A stretch of 12,760 bases of DNA from Pseudomonadota bacterium (lineage in GTDB: Bacteria > Pseudomonadota > Alphaproteobacteria > Rhizobiales > Devosiaceae). Shown here piece after piece: positions 5,871 through 12,760 of the stretch (its first letter is position 1; each line of letters opens with the position of its first letter). A program made the translations under genes and the position numbers. Where the stretch lies: NCBI GenBank assembly GCA_023427545.1, contig JAEZBF010000428.1, positions 1-12,760 of the forward strand, given 5' to 3'. The notes under the pieces are model-generated. The model was given only the letters and a program-made list of their open reading frames with translations. It ran no database searches and was not told the DNA's origin.

Positions 5871-7010
5871 ATGGACAAGCCGCTGAACACGCTGGACTCG
5901 ATCGAAGACGCCGTTGCTGCGATTGCAGCGGGCGAACTGGTGGTCGTGGTCGACGACACCGACCGCGAGAACGAGGGCGACCTCATCATGGCGGCGAGCA
6001 TGGCGTCGCCGGAAAAACTGGCCTTCATGATCCGGCACACCAGCGGCATCATCTGCGTGCCCATGCCGGGCGAGCGGGCGTCGGCGCTCAACCTCGAGCC
6101 GATGGTCGCCAACAACATCGACCCGTTCCGCACCGCGTTCACGGTCTCGGTCGACTACCGCATCGGCATGACCACCGGAATTGCCGCGACCGAGCGGGCC
6201 TCGACCATCCGCGCGCTCGCCGGCGGCAACGCACTGGCGTCCGATTTCATCCGTCCGGGCCACATCTTTCCGCTGATCGCACGCACGGGCGGCGTCCTCG
6301 AGCGCTCGGGCCACACGGAGGCCGGTGTCGACCTCGCGCGGCTCGCCGGTCTGGAGCCCGCCGGAGTGCTGGCCGAGGTGGTCAACGACGACGGAACCGT
6401 CAAGCGTCTGCCCGAACTGCTCGCCTTTGCCCGCGAGCACGGCCTCAAGATCATCTCCATCGAGGACCTTATCGCCTATCGCCTGCAGCACGAGTCCGTC
6501 CTCAAGCGGGTTGCCGTCGTGCCGACGCTGGTCGGCGGTCTCAATGCCGAGGCCTACGTCTACGAGACGCCGTTCGATCCGATGCAGCCGATAGCCCTCG
6601 TCTTCGGCGAGGTTCAGGACCGCGAGCGGGTCCCGGTGCGCATCCATCGCGAGCGCCCGTTGCTCGACTTGATCGCCACCGCAAATGGCGACGCCACGCT
6701 GCTGGACAAGGCGCTGGCCGAAATCCGCCGCGGCGGCCGTTGCGGCGTGATCATCGTGCTGCGCAGCGCCGAAGCGCTCGACGGTCCCGGCGACGGCAAG
6801 CAGGTGCCCCAGCGGCTCGACCAGCAGGGCGGCGAACGGCACGGGACCGCCTTGGAGCGCATGCAGCGCTGGCGCAAGGTCGGCGTCGGTGCGCAGATCC
6901 TGCGCGACCTCGGGGTCCGCTCGATCGCTGTAATGACGAGCTCCGAGCGACAGTATGTCGGCCTCGGTGGCTACGGCATCGAGATCGCCGAGACGATCCT
7001 GCTGAAGTAG
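5871..7010 (+). CDS. ribB: 3,4-dihydroxy-2-butanone 4-phosphate synthase with degenerate GTP cyclohydrolase II domain
   Basis: Riboflavin biosynthesis: converts ribulose 5-phosphate to 3,4-dihydroxy-2-butanone 4-phosphate plus formate in the cytoplasm. Product 379 residues. The DHBP synthase domain (about 6-205) is intact: DDTDRENEGD (28-37), HTSGI (56-60), RPGHIFPL (128-135) and catalytic GHTEAG (147-152). The rest (206-379) has GTP cyclohydrolase II length and some of its outline (VFGEVQDRERVPVRIH; the C-terminal LRDLGVRSIAVMT...) but reads RIHRERPLLD where RibA has RVHSECLTGD. It lacks the three zinc cysteines and the RQEGRGIGL segment. It therefore probably does not use GTP, and a separate RibA should exist elsewhere. 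The ATG at 5871 fits the family start. An in-frame GTG at 5814 has a better ribosome site (GGAG at 5802) and would add 19 residues. Confidence 0.9.
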   Translation: MDKPLNTLDSIEDAVAAIAAGELVVVVDDTDRENEGDLIMAASMASPEKLAFMIRHTSGIICVPMPGERASALNLEPMVANNIDPFRTAFTVSVDYRIGMTTGIAATERASTIRALAGGNALASDFIRPGHIFPLIARTGGVLERSGHTEAGVDLARLAGLEPAGVLAEVVNDDGTVKRLPELLAFAREHGLKIISIEDLIAYRLQHESVLKRVAVVPTLVGGLNAEAYVYETPFDPMQPIALVFGEVQDRERVPVRIHRERPLLDLIATANGDATLLDKALAEIRRGGRCGVIIVLRSAEALDGPGDGKQVPQRLDQQGGERHGTALERMQRWRKVGVGAQILRDLGVRSIAVMTSSERQYVGLGGYGIEIAETILLK

Positions 7011-7034
7011 GGCCGGGCGCCGCCCGCGGCCCTA
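7008..7034 (+). terminator. stem-loop overlapping ribB stop
   Basis: TAGGGCC (7008-7014) pairs with GGCCCTA (7028-7034), extended inside by GGGC/GCCC around a 3-nt loop with a 2-nt bulge. The repeat begins with the ribB stop codon itself. There is no T run, so it is either a weak terminator or a 3'-end processing structure. Confidence 0.45.
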
Positions 7035-7082
7035 GTTCGACGTACGCTTGGAACTCGCAGCCCGGCTGCGGCTTCGTTCGGC

Positions 7083-7850
7083 ATGACCGCGATCTCCAAC
7101 ATGCGCATCGGCACCGCGGGCTGGGCCATACCGCCTGCCACCGCAGCCGCATTCCCGCTCGAGGGCAGCTCGCTGGCGCGTTACGCCGCGGTGCTACCCT
7201 GTGCCGAGATCAACTCGACTTTCCGCAAAGCCCACCGTCCGTCCACGCTCGAGCGATGGGCGGCCAGCGTGCCCGACAGCTTCCGCTTCTCGGTGAAGCT
7301 GCCCAAGACGATCACCCACGTGCTCCGGCTCGCCGGTGCCGAAGCCGAGCTTCGATCCTTCCTCGCCTCGCTTGACGTGTTCGGCGACCGGTTGGGACCG
7401 CTGCTCGTGCAGTTGCCGCCCAGCCTGCAGTTCGATGCGCCCGTCGCGGAGCCGTTCTTCACGCAACTCAGCACGCTCGCGCGCACCTCCCTCGTCTGCG
7501 AGCCGCGCCACGCTACGTGGTTCGAACCTCCCGCGGAAGAACTGCTCGTCCGCCACGGCGTTGCACGCGTTGTCGCCGACCCGCCGCCAGTCCCCCCAGC
7601 CTGCGCGGCGGGTGGCGACCGCAGCCTGCTCTATCTCCGCCTGCACGGCTCGCCCCGCGTCTACTACTCGAGCTACCCAGACGACTTCATCGAACGCGTC
7701 GCCCTCGACCTGCTCGCCTCACCTGCCGAGGTGGCCTGGTGCATCTTCGACAACACGGCTTCAGGCGCCGCGCTAGGCGATGCCCTGCGGCTCAGGTCCG
7801 CACTAGCCGCCGCCTCTCACCCGCGAACGAGTATCGCGAACGCCTCGTAG
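7083..7850 (+). CDS. DUF72 domain-containing protein (YecE family)
   Basis: TIM-barrel-like conserved protein of unknown biochemical function, 255 residues, which is normal for DUF72. Recognised blocks in order: IGTAGW (9-14), CAEINSTFRKAH (40-51), FRFSVKLPKTITH (67-79), LGPLLVQLPPS (104-114), CEPRHATW (139-146), YLRLHGSPRVYYSSY (184-198) and the C-terminal WCIFDNTASGAALGDAL (219-235). No signal peptide or membrane segment is seen. The start is uncertain: the ATG at 7083 and the ATG at 7101 (MRIGTAGW) are both in frame, and neither has a clear ribosome site. The gene lies 72 nt after ribB on the same strand. Its last 34 bases overlap the 3' end of the convergent glucosidase gene. No function is inferred from context. 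Confidence 0.88.
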   Translation: MTAISNMRIGTAGWAIPPATAAAFPLEGSSLARYAAVLPCAEINSTFRKAHRPSTLERWAASVPDSFRFSVKLPKTITHVLRLAGAEAELRSFLASLDVFGDRLGPLLVQLPPSLQFDAPVAEPFFTQLSTLARTSLVCEPRHATWFEPPAEELLVRHGVARVVADPPPVPPACAAGGDRSLLYLRLHGSPRVYYSSYPDDFIERVALDLLASPAEVAWCIFDNTASGAALGDALRLRSALAAASHPRTSIANAS

Positions 7851-9493
7851 GGTTTGAGCGTCATCGGCTCGTTCAGCCTCGTCATCTGCTCGTTCAGCCT
7901 CGTCACCGGCTCGTAGTTGTGGATCAGGCACTCGCCGCTGACCTGCAGCTCCTCCGGGAGGTCAACGCTTGCCGGCTCCCGGCTGAAATTGGCGACCACC
8001 ACCACTTTCTCATCGCGGAGGGTCCGGGTATAGATGAAGAGCTGCGGATGCTGGTCGAGGTAGCTCTGGTAAGCGCCGTAGACGATCACCCTGTGCTGCT
8101 TGCGCAGCGCGATCAGCCGGCGGTAGTGGTGCCAGATCGAGCCGGCATCGCTCTCGCTGCTCTCGACGTTGATCCGCGTGAAATTGGGGTTCACCTCGAT
8201 CCACGGTACGCCGCTGGTGAAGCCGCCGTGCGGCGGCGCCGCGGTCCACTGCATCGGCGTTCGCGCATTGTCGCGGCCGTTCTGGTTGGCCCCGGCGATG
8301 AACTCCTCGGGCGACAGCCCGGCCTCGAGATGCAACCGGTGCATGTTGAGCGTTTCGATGTCGCGATACTGCTCGATCGATGAGAACGGCACATTGGTCA
8401 TGCCGATCTCCTCCCCCTGGTAGACGTAGGGCGTGCCCTTGAGCAGGTGCAGCACGGTAGCGAGCAACTTGGCGGATTCGAGGTGGAAGCCGGCCGCATC
8501 GCCATAGCGTGATACCGCCCGCGGCAGGTCGTGGTTGCCCCAGAACAGCGAGTTCCAACCGTCGTCGGCCAGCGCCAGCTGCCACTTGCCGATGACTTCC
8601 TTGAGCGCCACGAGGTCGAGGGGCTTTGGCCGCCACTTGCCGTAGGTTGCGTCCCATGCCTTGGTGACGTGCTCGAACTGGAACACCATCGAGAGCTCGT
8701 TGCGGTCGCGGCCGGAATAGAGCAGGGCGGAGGACGGCGTCGCGCTCCACGCCTCGCCCACCGTCAACACGTCGGTGCCGCCGAACGTCTCGCGGTGCAT
8801 CTCCTGAAGGTAGTCGTGCAGGTGCGGCCCGTCGGCGGTGATGCGGTTGTCGATGTCCTTGCCAATCAGGTCGATGACATCCATGCGGAAGCCGGCGATG
8901 CCGCGTGCCAGCCACCAGTTCATCATCTTGTAGATCTCGGCCCGGAGTTCCGGGTTGGCCCAGTTGAGATCGGGCTGCCGGCGCGAGAAGAGGTGCAGGT
9001 AGTACTGCCCGGTGGTGGGGTCGAGGGTCCATGCCGGGCCGCCGAAGGTCGAGACCACGTCGTTGGGCACGCCCCCGTCGGGCGCCGGGTCGCGCCAGAT
9101 GTAGAAGTCGCGGTAGCGGCTCTGCCGGGAGCTGCGCGCCTCGACGAACCAGGGATGCTCGTCGGAGGTGTGGTTGACCACGAGGTCGAGGATGATGCCG
9201 ATCCCGCGGGTCCTGGCCTCGCGCACCAGCTCGTCGAAGTCCGGGAGCGTGCCGAACTCTGGCGCGATCGCCTGGTAGTCGGAGATGTCGTAGCCGTTGT
9301 CGTCCATCGGCGACTGGAACACCGGCGACAGCCAGATCGCCGAGATGCCCAGCCGCTGGAGGTAGTCGAGCTTGGAGATGATGCCGCGGAGGTCGCCGAT
9401 CCCGTCGCCGTCGCTATCCGCAAAGCTGCGGGGATAGACCTGGTAGATCGTCGCGGTATGCCACCACGGTGCGGTTTCCGGCGTGTCGCTCAT
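7817..9493 (-). CDS. GH13 alpha-glucosidase, oligo-1,6-glucosidase-like
   Basis: Hydrolyses terminal alpha-glucosidic bonds of short gluco-oligosaccharides, probably in the cytoplasm since no signal peptide is visible. The 558-residue product has a full GH13 catalytic barrel. It shows the N-terminal calcium-loop motif DSDGDGIGDL (27-36) and the four conserved regions: DLVVNH (103-108), GFRMDVID with nucleophile Asp205, VGEAW with acid/base Glu247, and FWGNHDLPR with Asp322. The residue after the nucleophile is Val206; in the oligo-1,6-glucosidase group Val here goes with alpha-1,6 preference and Ala/Thr with alpha-1,4. ATG at 9491-9493 is chosen for GGGGAG nine bases upstream and the family start (MSDTPETAPWWHTATIYQVYPRSF region); a longer TTG-started frame is unlikely. 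Divergent from treZ. A 7-residue repeat lies near the C-terminus. Trehalose-6-phosphate hydrolase is an alternative. Confidence 0.92.
   Translation of the reverse strand: MSDTPETAPWWHTATIYQVYPRSFADSDGDGIGDLRGIISKLDYLQRLGISAIWLSPVFQSPMDDNGYDISDYQAIAPEFGTLPDFDELVREARTRGIGIILDLVVNHTSDEHPWFVEARSSRQSRYRDFYIWRDPAPDGGVPNDVVSTFGGPAWTLDPTTGQYYLHLFSRRQPDLNWANPELRAEIYKMMNWWLARGIAGFRMDVIDLIGKDIDNRITADGPHLHDYLQEMHRETFGGTDVLTVGEAWSATPSSALLYSGRDRNELSMVFQFEHVTKAWDATYGKWRPKPLDLVALKEVIGKWQLALADDGWNSLFWGNHDLPRAVSRYGDAAGFHLESAKLLATVLHLLKGTPYVYQGEEIGMTNVPFSSIEQYRDIETLNMHRLHLEAGLSPEEFIAGANQNGRDNARTPMQWTAAPPHGGFTSGVPWIEVNPNFTRINVESSESDAGSIWHHYRRLIALRKQHRVIVYGAYQSYLDQHPQLFIYTRTLRDEKVVVVANFSREPASVDLPEELQVSGECLIHNYEPVTRLNEQMTRLNEPMTLKPYEAFAILVRG
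7859..7913. repeat. 21-bp in-frame tandem repeat in glucosidase 3' end
   Basis: Two adjacent 21-bp units (7859-7879 and 7880-7900) differ at one base, and a third partial unit (7901-7913) follows. On the minus strand they encode TRLNEQM then TRLNEPM (531-544), just before the closing strand TLKPYEAFAILVRG. This is a short duplication in the C-terminal beta domain that keeps the reading frame. Confidence 0.95.
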
Positions 9494-9633
9494 CTGCACT
9501 TGCTCCCCGGCGCCTGCGTGCCCCAACAAGGGCAAAGGGCCGGTGAAAGTTGCGCGAGCCCTCGCCGGGGCAATCCTTCGTGGAACTTTCCCGACGCTTC
9601 AGGGTTAGCCCGCGCCCCTCACCAGAGCCTCGC
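9494..9633. other. 140-bp divergent promoter region, glucosidase / treZ
   Basis: Non-coding region between the two divergent glucan genes. It contains the EcfG-like promoter described separately and, on the minus strand, the GGGGAG ribosome site of the glucosidase gene. No clear sigma-70 promoter was seen for the glucosidase. Confidence 0.6.
9582..9606 (+). promoter_or_regulatory. EcfG-like general stress promoter for treZ
   Basis: GGAAC (9582-9586) is followed after 16 nt by GGTT (9603-9606). The alphaproteobacterial EcfG sigma factor recognises GGAAC, 16-17 nt, CGTT; the -35 box is perfect and the -10 differs in one base. Transcription would begin about 20 nt before the treZ ATG at 9634, a sensible short leader. 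Trehalose genes are known members of EcfG regulons, which supports the call. Confidence 0.55.
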
Positions 9634-11583
9634 ATGACCCCCATCGCCGACCTCACCGGAGCCCCCGACGGCCGCCGCTATCCCGCCGGCGCCGAGCCCG
9701 TCGAAGGCGGCTTTTCGCTGCGCGTCTGGGCGCCCGGCCACAAGTCCGTAGAGGTGCATGTCGAGGGCGGCGAGGTCCACCAGCTGGCGCGCGATAAGGG
9801 CGGCTACTTCTCCGCGATCCTGCCGCTCACCACCGGCCAGCGCTATTGGCTGACGCTCGACGCCAAGCCCGAGCGCCTCGCCGATCCCGCCTCGCGCTTC
9901 CAGCCCGAGGGCCCACGCGGACCGTCCGAGCTGGTCGACCCCCGCAGCTTCGCCTGGACCGATAAGGACTGGCGCGGCCTTAATCCGCACGGGCAGGTCT
10001 TCTACGAGCTGCACATCGGCACCTTCACGCCGGAGGGCACCTGGGATGCGGCGATCGGCAAGCTCCCACACCTCAAGGAGCTTGGCGTCACCGCCATCGA
10101 GCTGATGCCGCTCAACGAGTTCGACGCTCGCTTCGGCTGGGGCTACGACGGCGTACTGCTCTACGCCCCGACCCGGCTCTACGGCCGCCCCGACGACGTC
10201 CGCCGCTTCGTCGATGCCGCGCACGCGCATGGCCTCGGGGTGGTGCTCGACGTGGTCTACAACCACTTCGGAGCGGGCGACAAATTCGAGACCTTCAGCC
10301 CCCACTACTTCACCGACGATGCCAACGAGTGGGGCCGCTCCATCAACTTCAGCCACAGCGCACAGGGCTCGCGCGACTACTTCGTCGGCAACGCGCTGTA
10401 CTGGATCGACGAGTTCCACATGGATGGCCTGCGGATCGACGCCGCCCACGCGATGGTCGACGACGAGTCGAAGGAGCACGTGGTCGCGGAGATCGTGCGC
10501 AAGGCGCGGGCGGTGGCGGGCGAGCGCGGCATCCTCATCACCGCCGAAAGCGAGCCGCAGGACGCCCGTCTGGCGCGGCCGCAGGATCGCGGCGGTTACG
10601 GTCTCGATGCGATCTGGAACGAGGATTTCCACCACAGCGCCGTCGCCGCCGCAACGGCGCGCAACGAGGCTTATCTGCACGATCACGTCGGTGCCGCGCG
10701 GGAGCTGCTCGCGACCGCCAAGTACGGGCTGCTCTACCAGGGTCAGCGCTATGACTGGCAGGATGCGCCACGCGGCAGCAATGCCTTCGACCTCAGGCCG
10801 CAGAGCTTCGTCAACTACCTGCAGAACCACGATCAGATTGCCAATTCGGCGACCGGCGAGCGCTTCTGGCAGCGCACCAGCCCGGCAATGGCGCGCGCGA
10901 TGACGGCGTTCTTCCTGCTGGTGCCGGAGAACCCGCTGCTGTTCATGGGCCAGGAGTTCGCCGCAAGCACGCCGTTCTTCTACTTCCTCGGGACGGAGGG
11001 TAGGAAGCAGGTCGACCAGGTGGAATCCGGCAGGCTCGAGTTCCTCCAGCAGTTCCAGAGCATGCGCGACCCGGAGTCCAGCGCGCGGATGGCGCGACCC
11101 GACGACGAGCGCACCTTCGCCCGCTCCAAGCTCGACTGGACCGACGCCGAGGGGAACGCGCACATACTGGCGCTGCACCGCGATTTGCTCGCGCTGCGCC
11201 GCACCGATCCGGCGATCAGCCGGCAGCCCTCGCCGCGCGACGGCATGCTCGACGGCAACCTGCTGAGCGAAGATGCCCTGCTGCTGCGCTACTTCGCCGA
11301 CGAGCCGGGCGATCACCGCCTGCTGCTGGTCAACTTCGGCCGCGACCTCAAGCTGCGCAGCATCCCCGACCCGCTGACGGCGCCGCCTACCGGGTTGGAG
11401 TGGATGCGCATCTGGTCGAGCGAGGACGTCCGCTATGGCGGTGATGGCCGCCGCGAGATGGACCTGGCCGAGCGCTTCACCCTCACCGGCGAATGCGCCG
11501 TGCTCTTTGGGCTCACGCCTGCCCGCCCGCGAGAGGGGCGTCGCGGCGACGACCTCAAGCACTACCAGCACGAGCTGTTCTGA
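9634..11583 (+). CDS. treZ: malto-oligosyltrehalose trehalohydrolase
   Basis: Releases trehalose from maltooligosyl trehalose, the second step of the TreY-TreZ route from glycogen or maltodextrin to trehalose; cytoplasmic. 649 residues, slightly longer than usual (about 580-610). An N-terminal CBM48-like beta domain (about 25-80, FSLRVWAPG) precedes the GH13_10 barrel: VFYELHIGTFTPEGTWDAAI (122-141), GWGYDGVLLYAP (168-179), DVVYNHFG (206-213), GLRIDAAHA with nucleophile Asp269, TAESE with acid/base Glu305, and YLQNHDQIAN with Asp400. The C-terminal domain includes the family segment RIWSSEDVRYGG. Start at ATG 9634 follows the predicted EcfG-type promoter; upstream frame extension is not family-like. 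TreY, normally nearby, is absent from the window. It is convergent with the histidine kinase, with only 15 nt between stops. A glycogen branching or debranching enzyme is less likely given the WGYDGV and GTFTPEG motifs. Confidence 0.92.
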   Translation: MTPIADLTGAPDGRRYPAGAEPVEGGFSLRVWAPGHKSVEVHVEGGEVHQLARDKGGYFSAILPLTTGQRYWLTLDAKPERLADPASRFQPEGPRGPSELVDPRSFAWTDKDWRGLNPHGQVFYELHIGTFTPEGTWDAAIGKLPHLKELGVTAIELMPLNEFDARFGWGYDGVLLYAPTRLYGRPDDVRRFVDAAHAHGLGVVLDVVYNHFGAGDKFETFSPHYFTDDANEWGRSINFSHSAQGSRDYFVGNALYWIDEFHMDGLRIDAAHAMVDDESKEHVVAEIVRKARAVAGERGILITAESEPQDARLARPQDRGGYGLDAIWNEDFHHSAVAAATARNEAYLHDHVGAARELLATAKYGLLYQGQRYDWQDAPRGSNAFDLRPQSFVNYLQNHDQIANSATGERFWQRTSPAMARAMTAFFLLVPENPLLFMGQEFAASTPFFYFLGTEGRKQVDQVESGRLEFLQQFQSMRDPESSARMARPDDERTFARSKLDWTDAEGNAHILALHRDLLALRRTDPAISRQPSPRDGMLDGNLLSEDALLLRYFADEPGDHRLLLVNFGRDLKLRSIPDPLTAPPTGLEWMRIWSSEDVRYGGDGRREMDLAERFTLTGECAVLFGLTPARPREGRRGDDLKHYQHELF

Positions 11584-11598
11584 GCATCGACGAGGCAG

Positions 11599-12760
11599 CT
11601 AGTGGCGCCGCGCCCGCGCCTCCCGGAGCGCCACTGCCAGGTCGTTGAGGTGGTAGGGCTTTGGCAGCACCCGCACATCGGCGTCGCGATCGGCGGACTC
11701 CACGGCTTCGGCATAGCCGCTGGTCAGCACCACCGGCAGACCTGGCCGCCGCGCCCGGATCTGCCGTGCCAGCTCGACCCCGTTCATGCCGCCGGGCATC
11801 ATGATGTCGGAGAACACCACATCGACCTTGCGATCGTCGGCGAGAGCGCCGAGCGCCGCCGCTGCCGTCGCGGCGCGCGTGACCTCGTAGCCGAGCTCAT
11901 CGAGCATTTGGCTGACCAGCGCCGCCACCTGGTTGTCGTCCTCGACCAGCAGCACGCTGCCTGCCGATGGACTTGGCCGCTGCTGGGTGTGCGCGGCGAT
12001 GTGATGCGGCTGGGCCGCCGGGATCCGGTGGGAGCGGGGCAGGGTCAGCGTCACCCGCGTCCCGCGCCCGATTTCGCTGTCGATGTCGACGCTGCCGCCT
12101 GACTGCTTGGCAAAGCCGTAGACCTGCGCCAGCCCCAAGCCCGAGCCCTTGCCAACTTCCTTGGTGGTGAAGAACGGCTCGAAGACGTGCTCCTGCACCT
12201 CCCTGGTCATGCCGCTGCCGTTATCCTCGACCGAAAGGCAGACGCAGTCCGTCGCATGGCCGTCGGCATTGGCGGGAAGGTTGCCGGCGCGGATCACGAT
12301 CGTGCCGCCCCTCGGCATTGCGTCGCGCGAATTGACCGCGAGGTTGAGGATGACCAGCTCGAGCTCGCCGGGATCGACCTCGACCGGCCACAGCCCAGGC
12401 TCGAGTTCGTAGCGCACCTCGACGTCCTCGCGCAGGCTGCGGTCGAGCAGCTCGCGCATGCCGTTTATCTGGCGGCCGAGGTCGACCGCCTCGGGGTTCA
12501 GCTTGGTCCGGCGGGAGAACGCGAGGAGCTGCCGAGTCAGCCCGGCGCCGCGCTGTGCCGCCTGGCGCATGCCATCGAGCAGCCGGTGCCGTCGCGCGAC
12601 GTCGCTGGTCCGCTCGAGCATCTCGAGGCCGCCCGAGATCACCATCAGCAGGTTGTTGAAGTCGTGCGCGATGCCCCCGGTAAGCTGGCCGATGGCCTCG
12701 ATCTTCTGGGCCTGGCGCAGCGTGTCCTCGGCGCGCGCGCGCTCCTCGATCTGCTTACGC
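11599..12760 (-). CDS. hybrid histidine kinase, C-terminal part (5' end beyond window)
   Basis: Signal-transducing kinase that autophosphorylates a histidine and passes phosphate to its own receiver domain. The last 386 residues are visible; the N-terminal sensor part lies beyond the right edge. In order: a short coiled linker (EERARAEDTLRQAQK), a HisKA H-box AIGQLTGGIAHDFNNLL with the phospho-accepting His at visible residue 32, then the HATPase_c domain with N-box LNLAVNSRDAMPRGG (139-153), G1 EDNGSGM (178-184), FEPFFTTK (193-200) and G2 GKGSGLGLA (203-211). After a linker comes a receiver domain (267-386) with acidic EDD (273-275), phospho-acceptor Asp318 (FSDIMMPGG), Thr346/Ser347 and Lys367 (LPKPY). 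All key residues are present, so it looks functional. The stop is 15 nt from treZ's. The signal sensed is unknown. Confidence 0.92.
   Translation of the reverse strand, partial: RKQIEERARAEDTLRQAQKIEAIGQLTGGIAHDFNNLLMVISGGLEMLERTSDVARRHRLLDGMRQAAQRGAGLTRQLLAFSRRTKLNPEAVDLGRQINGMRELLDRSLREDVEVRYELEPGLWPVEVDPGELELVILNLAVNSRDAMPRGGTIVIRAGNLPANADGHATDCVCLSVEDNGSGMTREVQEHVFEPFFTTKEVGKGSGLGLAQVYGFAKQSGGSVDIDSEIGRGTRVTLTLPRSHRIPAAQPHHIAAHTQQRPSPSAGSVLLVEDDNQVAALVSQMLDELGYEVTRAATAAAALGALADDRKVDVVFSDIMMPGGMNGVELARQIRARRPGLPVVLTSGYAEAVESADRDADVRVLPKPYHLNDLAVALREARARRH

Noticed and set aside
9582..9591. GGAACTTTCC near-palindrome as a repressor operator
   Set aside because: It overlaps the EcfG -35 box and is explained by it; ten bases with imperfect symmetry are weak evidence.
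9619..11571. 650-residue open frame antisense to treZ
   Set aside because: An artefact of high GC and third-position bias; the plus strand has all TreZ motifs. The same reasoning removes the long frame at 8531-9637 opposite the glucosidase and the frame at 5730-6842 opposite ribB.

Overview
The window is GC-rich bacterial DNA with dense coding, G/C-heavy third codon positions and several GTG starts. The gene families point to an alphaproteobacterium: a FrcABC-type sugar importer, an AraD1/GguC-type enzyme, a RibB with a decayed cyclohydrolase domain, and an EcfG-like (GGAAC...GTT) promoter motif before treZ. A sphingomonad or rhizobia-like lineage would fit, but the sequence alone does not settle the genus. 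I see no RNA genes, CRISPR, insertion sequences or phage genes.

Left part (1-5727) is a sugar uptake and catabolism locus. In order it holds a truncated aldose 1-dehydrogenase-type aldo/keto reductase (-), a periplasmic sugar-binding protein (-), a divergent ATPase-permease pair (+), a DgoR-like GntR/FCD regulator (+) and a convergent AraD1-family FAH-fold enzyme (-). The composition suggests import of a monosaccharide, oxidation at C1 and breakdown of a deoxy-keto sugar acid (a non-phosphorylative route), under a repressor that probably senses a sugar acid. The lactonase, sugar-acid dehydratase and semialdehyde dehydrogenase expected for such a route are not in the window. The left edge is a perfect 98-bp palindrome inside the reductase gene, which looks like a fold-back assembly or sequencing artefact at a contig end.

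Middle part (5871-7850) holds ribB and a DUF72 protein. The RibB has an intact DHBP synthase domain and a C-terminal GTP cyclohydrolase II-like domain that has lost its zinc cysteines and catalytic segment. No link to the sugar locus is evident.

Right part (7817-12760) is an alpha-glucan/trehalose pair read divergently: a GH13 oligo-1,6-glucosidase-like enzyme (-) and malto-oligosyltrehalose trehalohydrolase TreZ (+). They share a 140-bp promoter region in which an EcfG-type general-stress promoter is positioned to drive treZ. The partner enzyme TreY is absent here. The window ends inside a hybrid histidine kinase (-) that lies convergent to treZ. Adjacent genes are tightly packed: the convergent stops of gntR and araD1 share one CTAG, and DUF72 overlaps the glucosidase by 34 bp.
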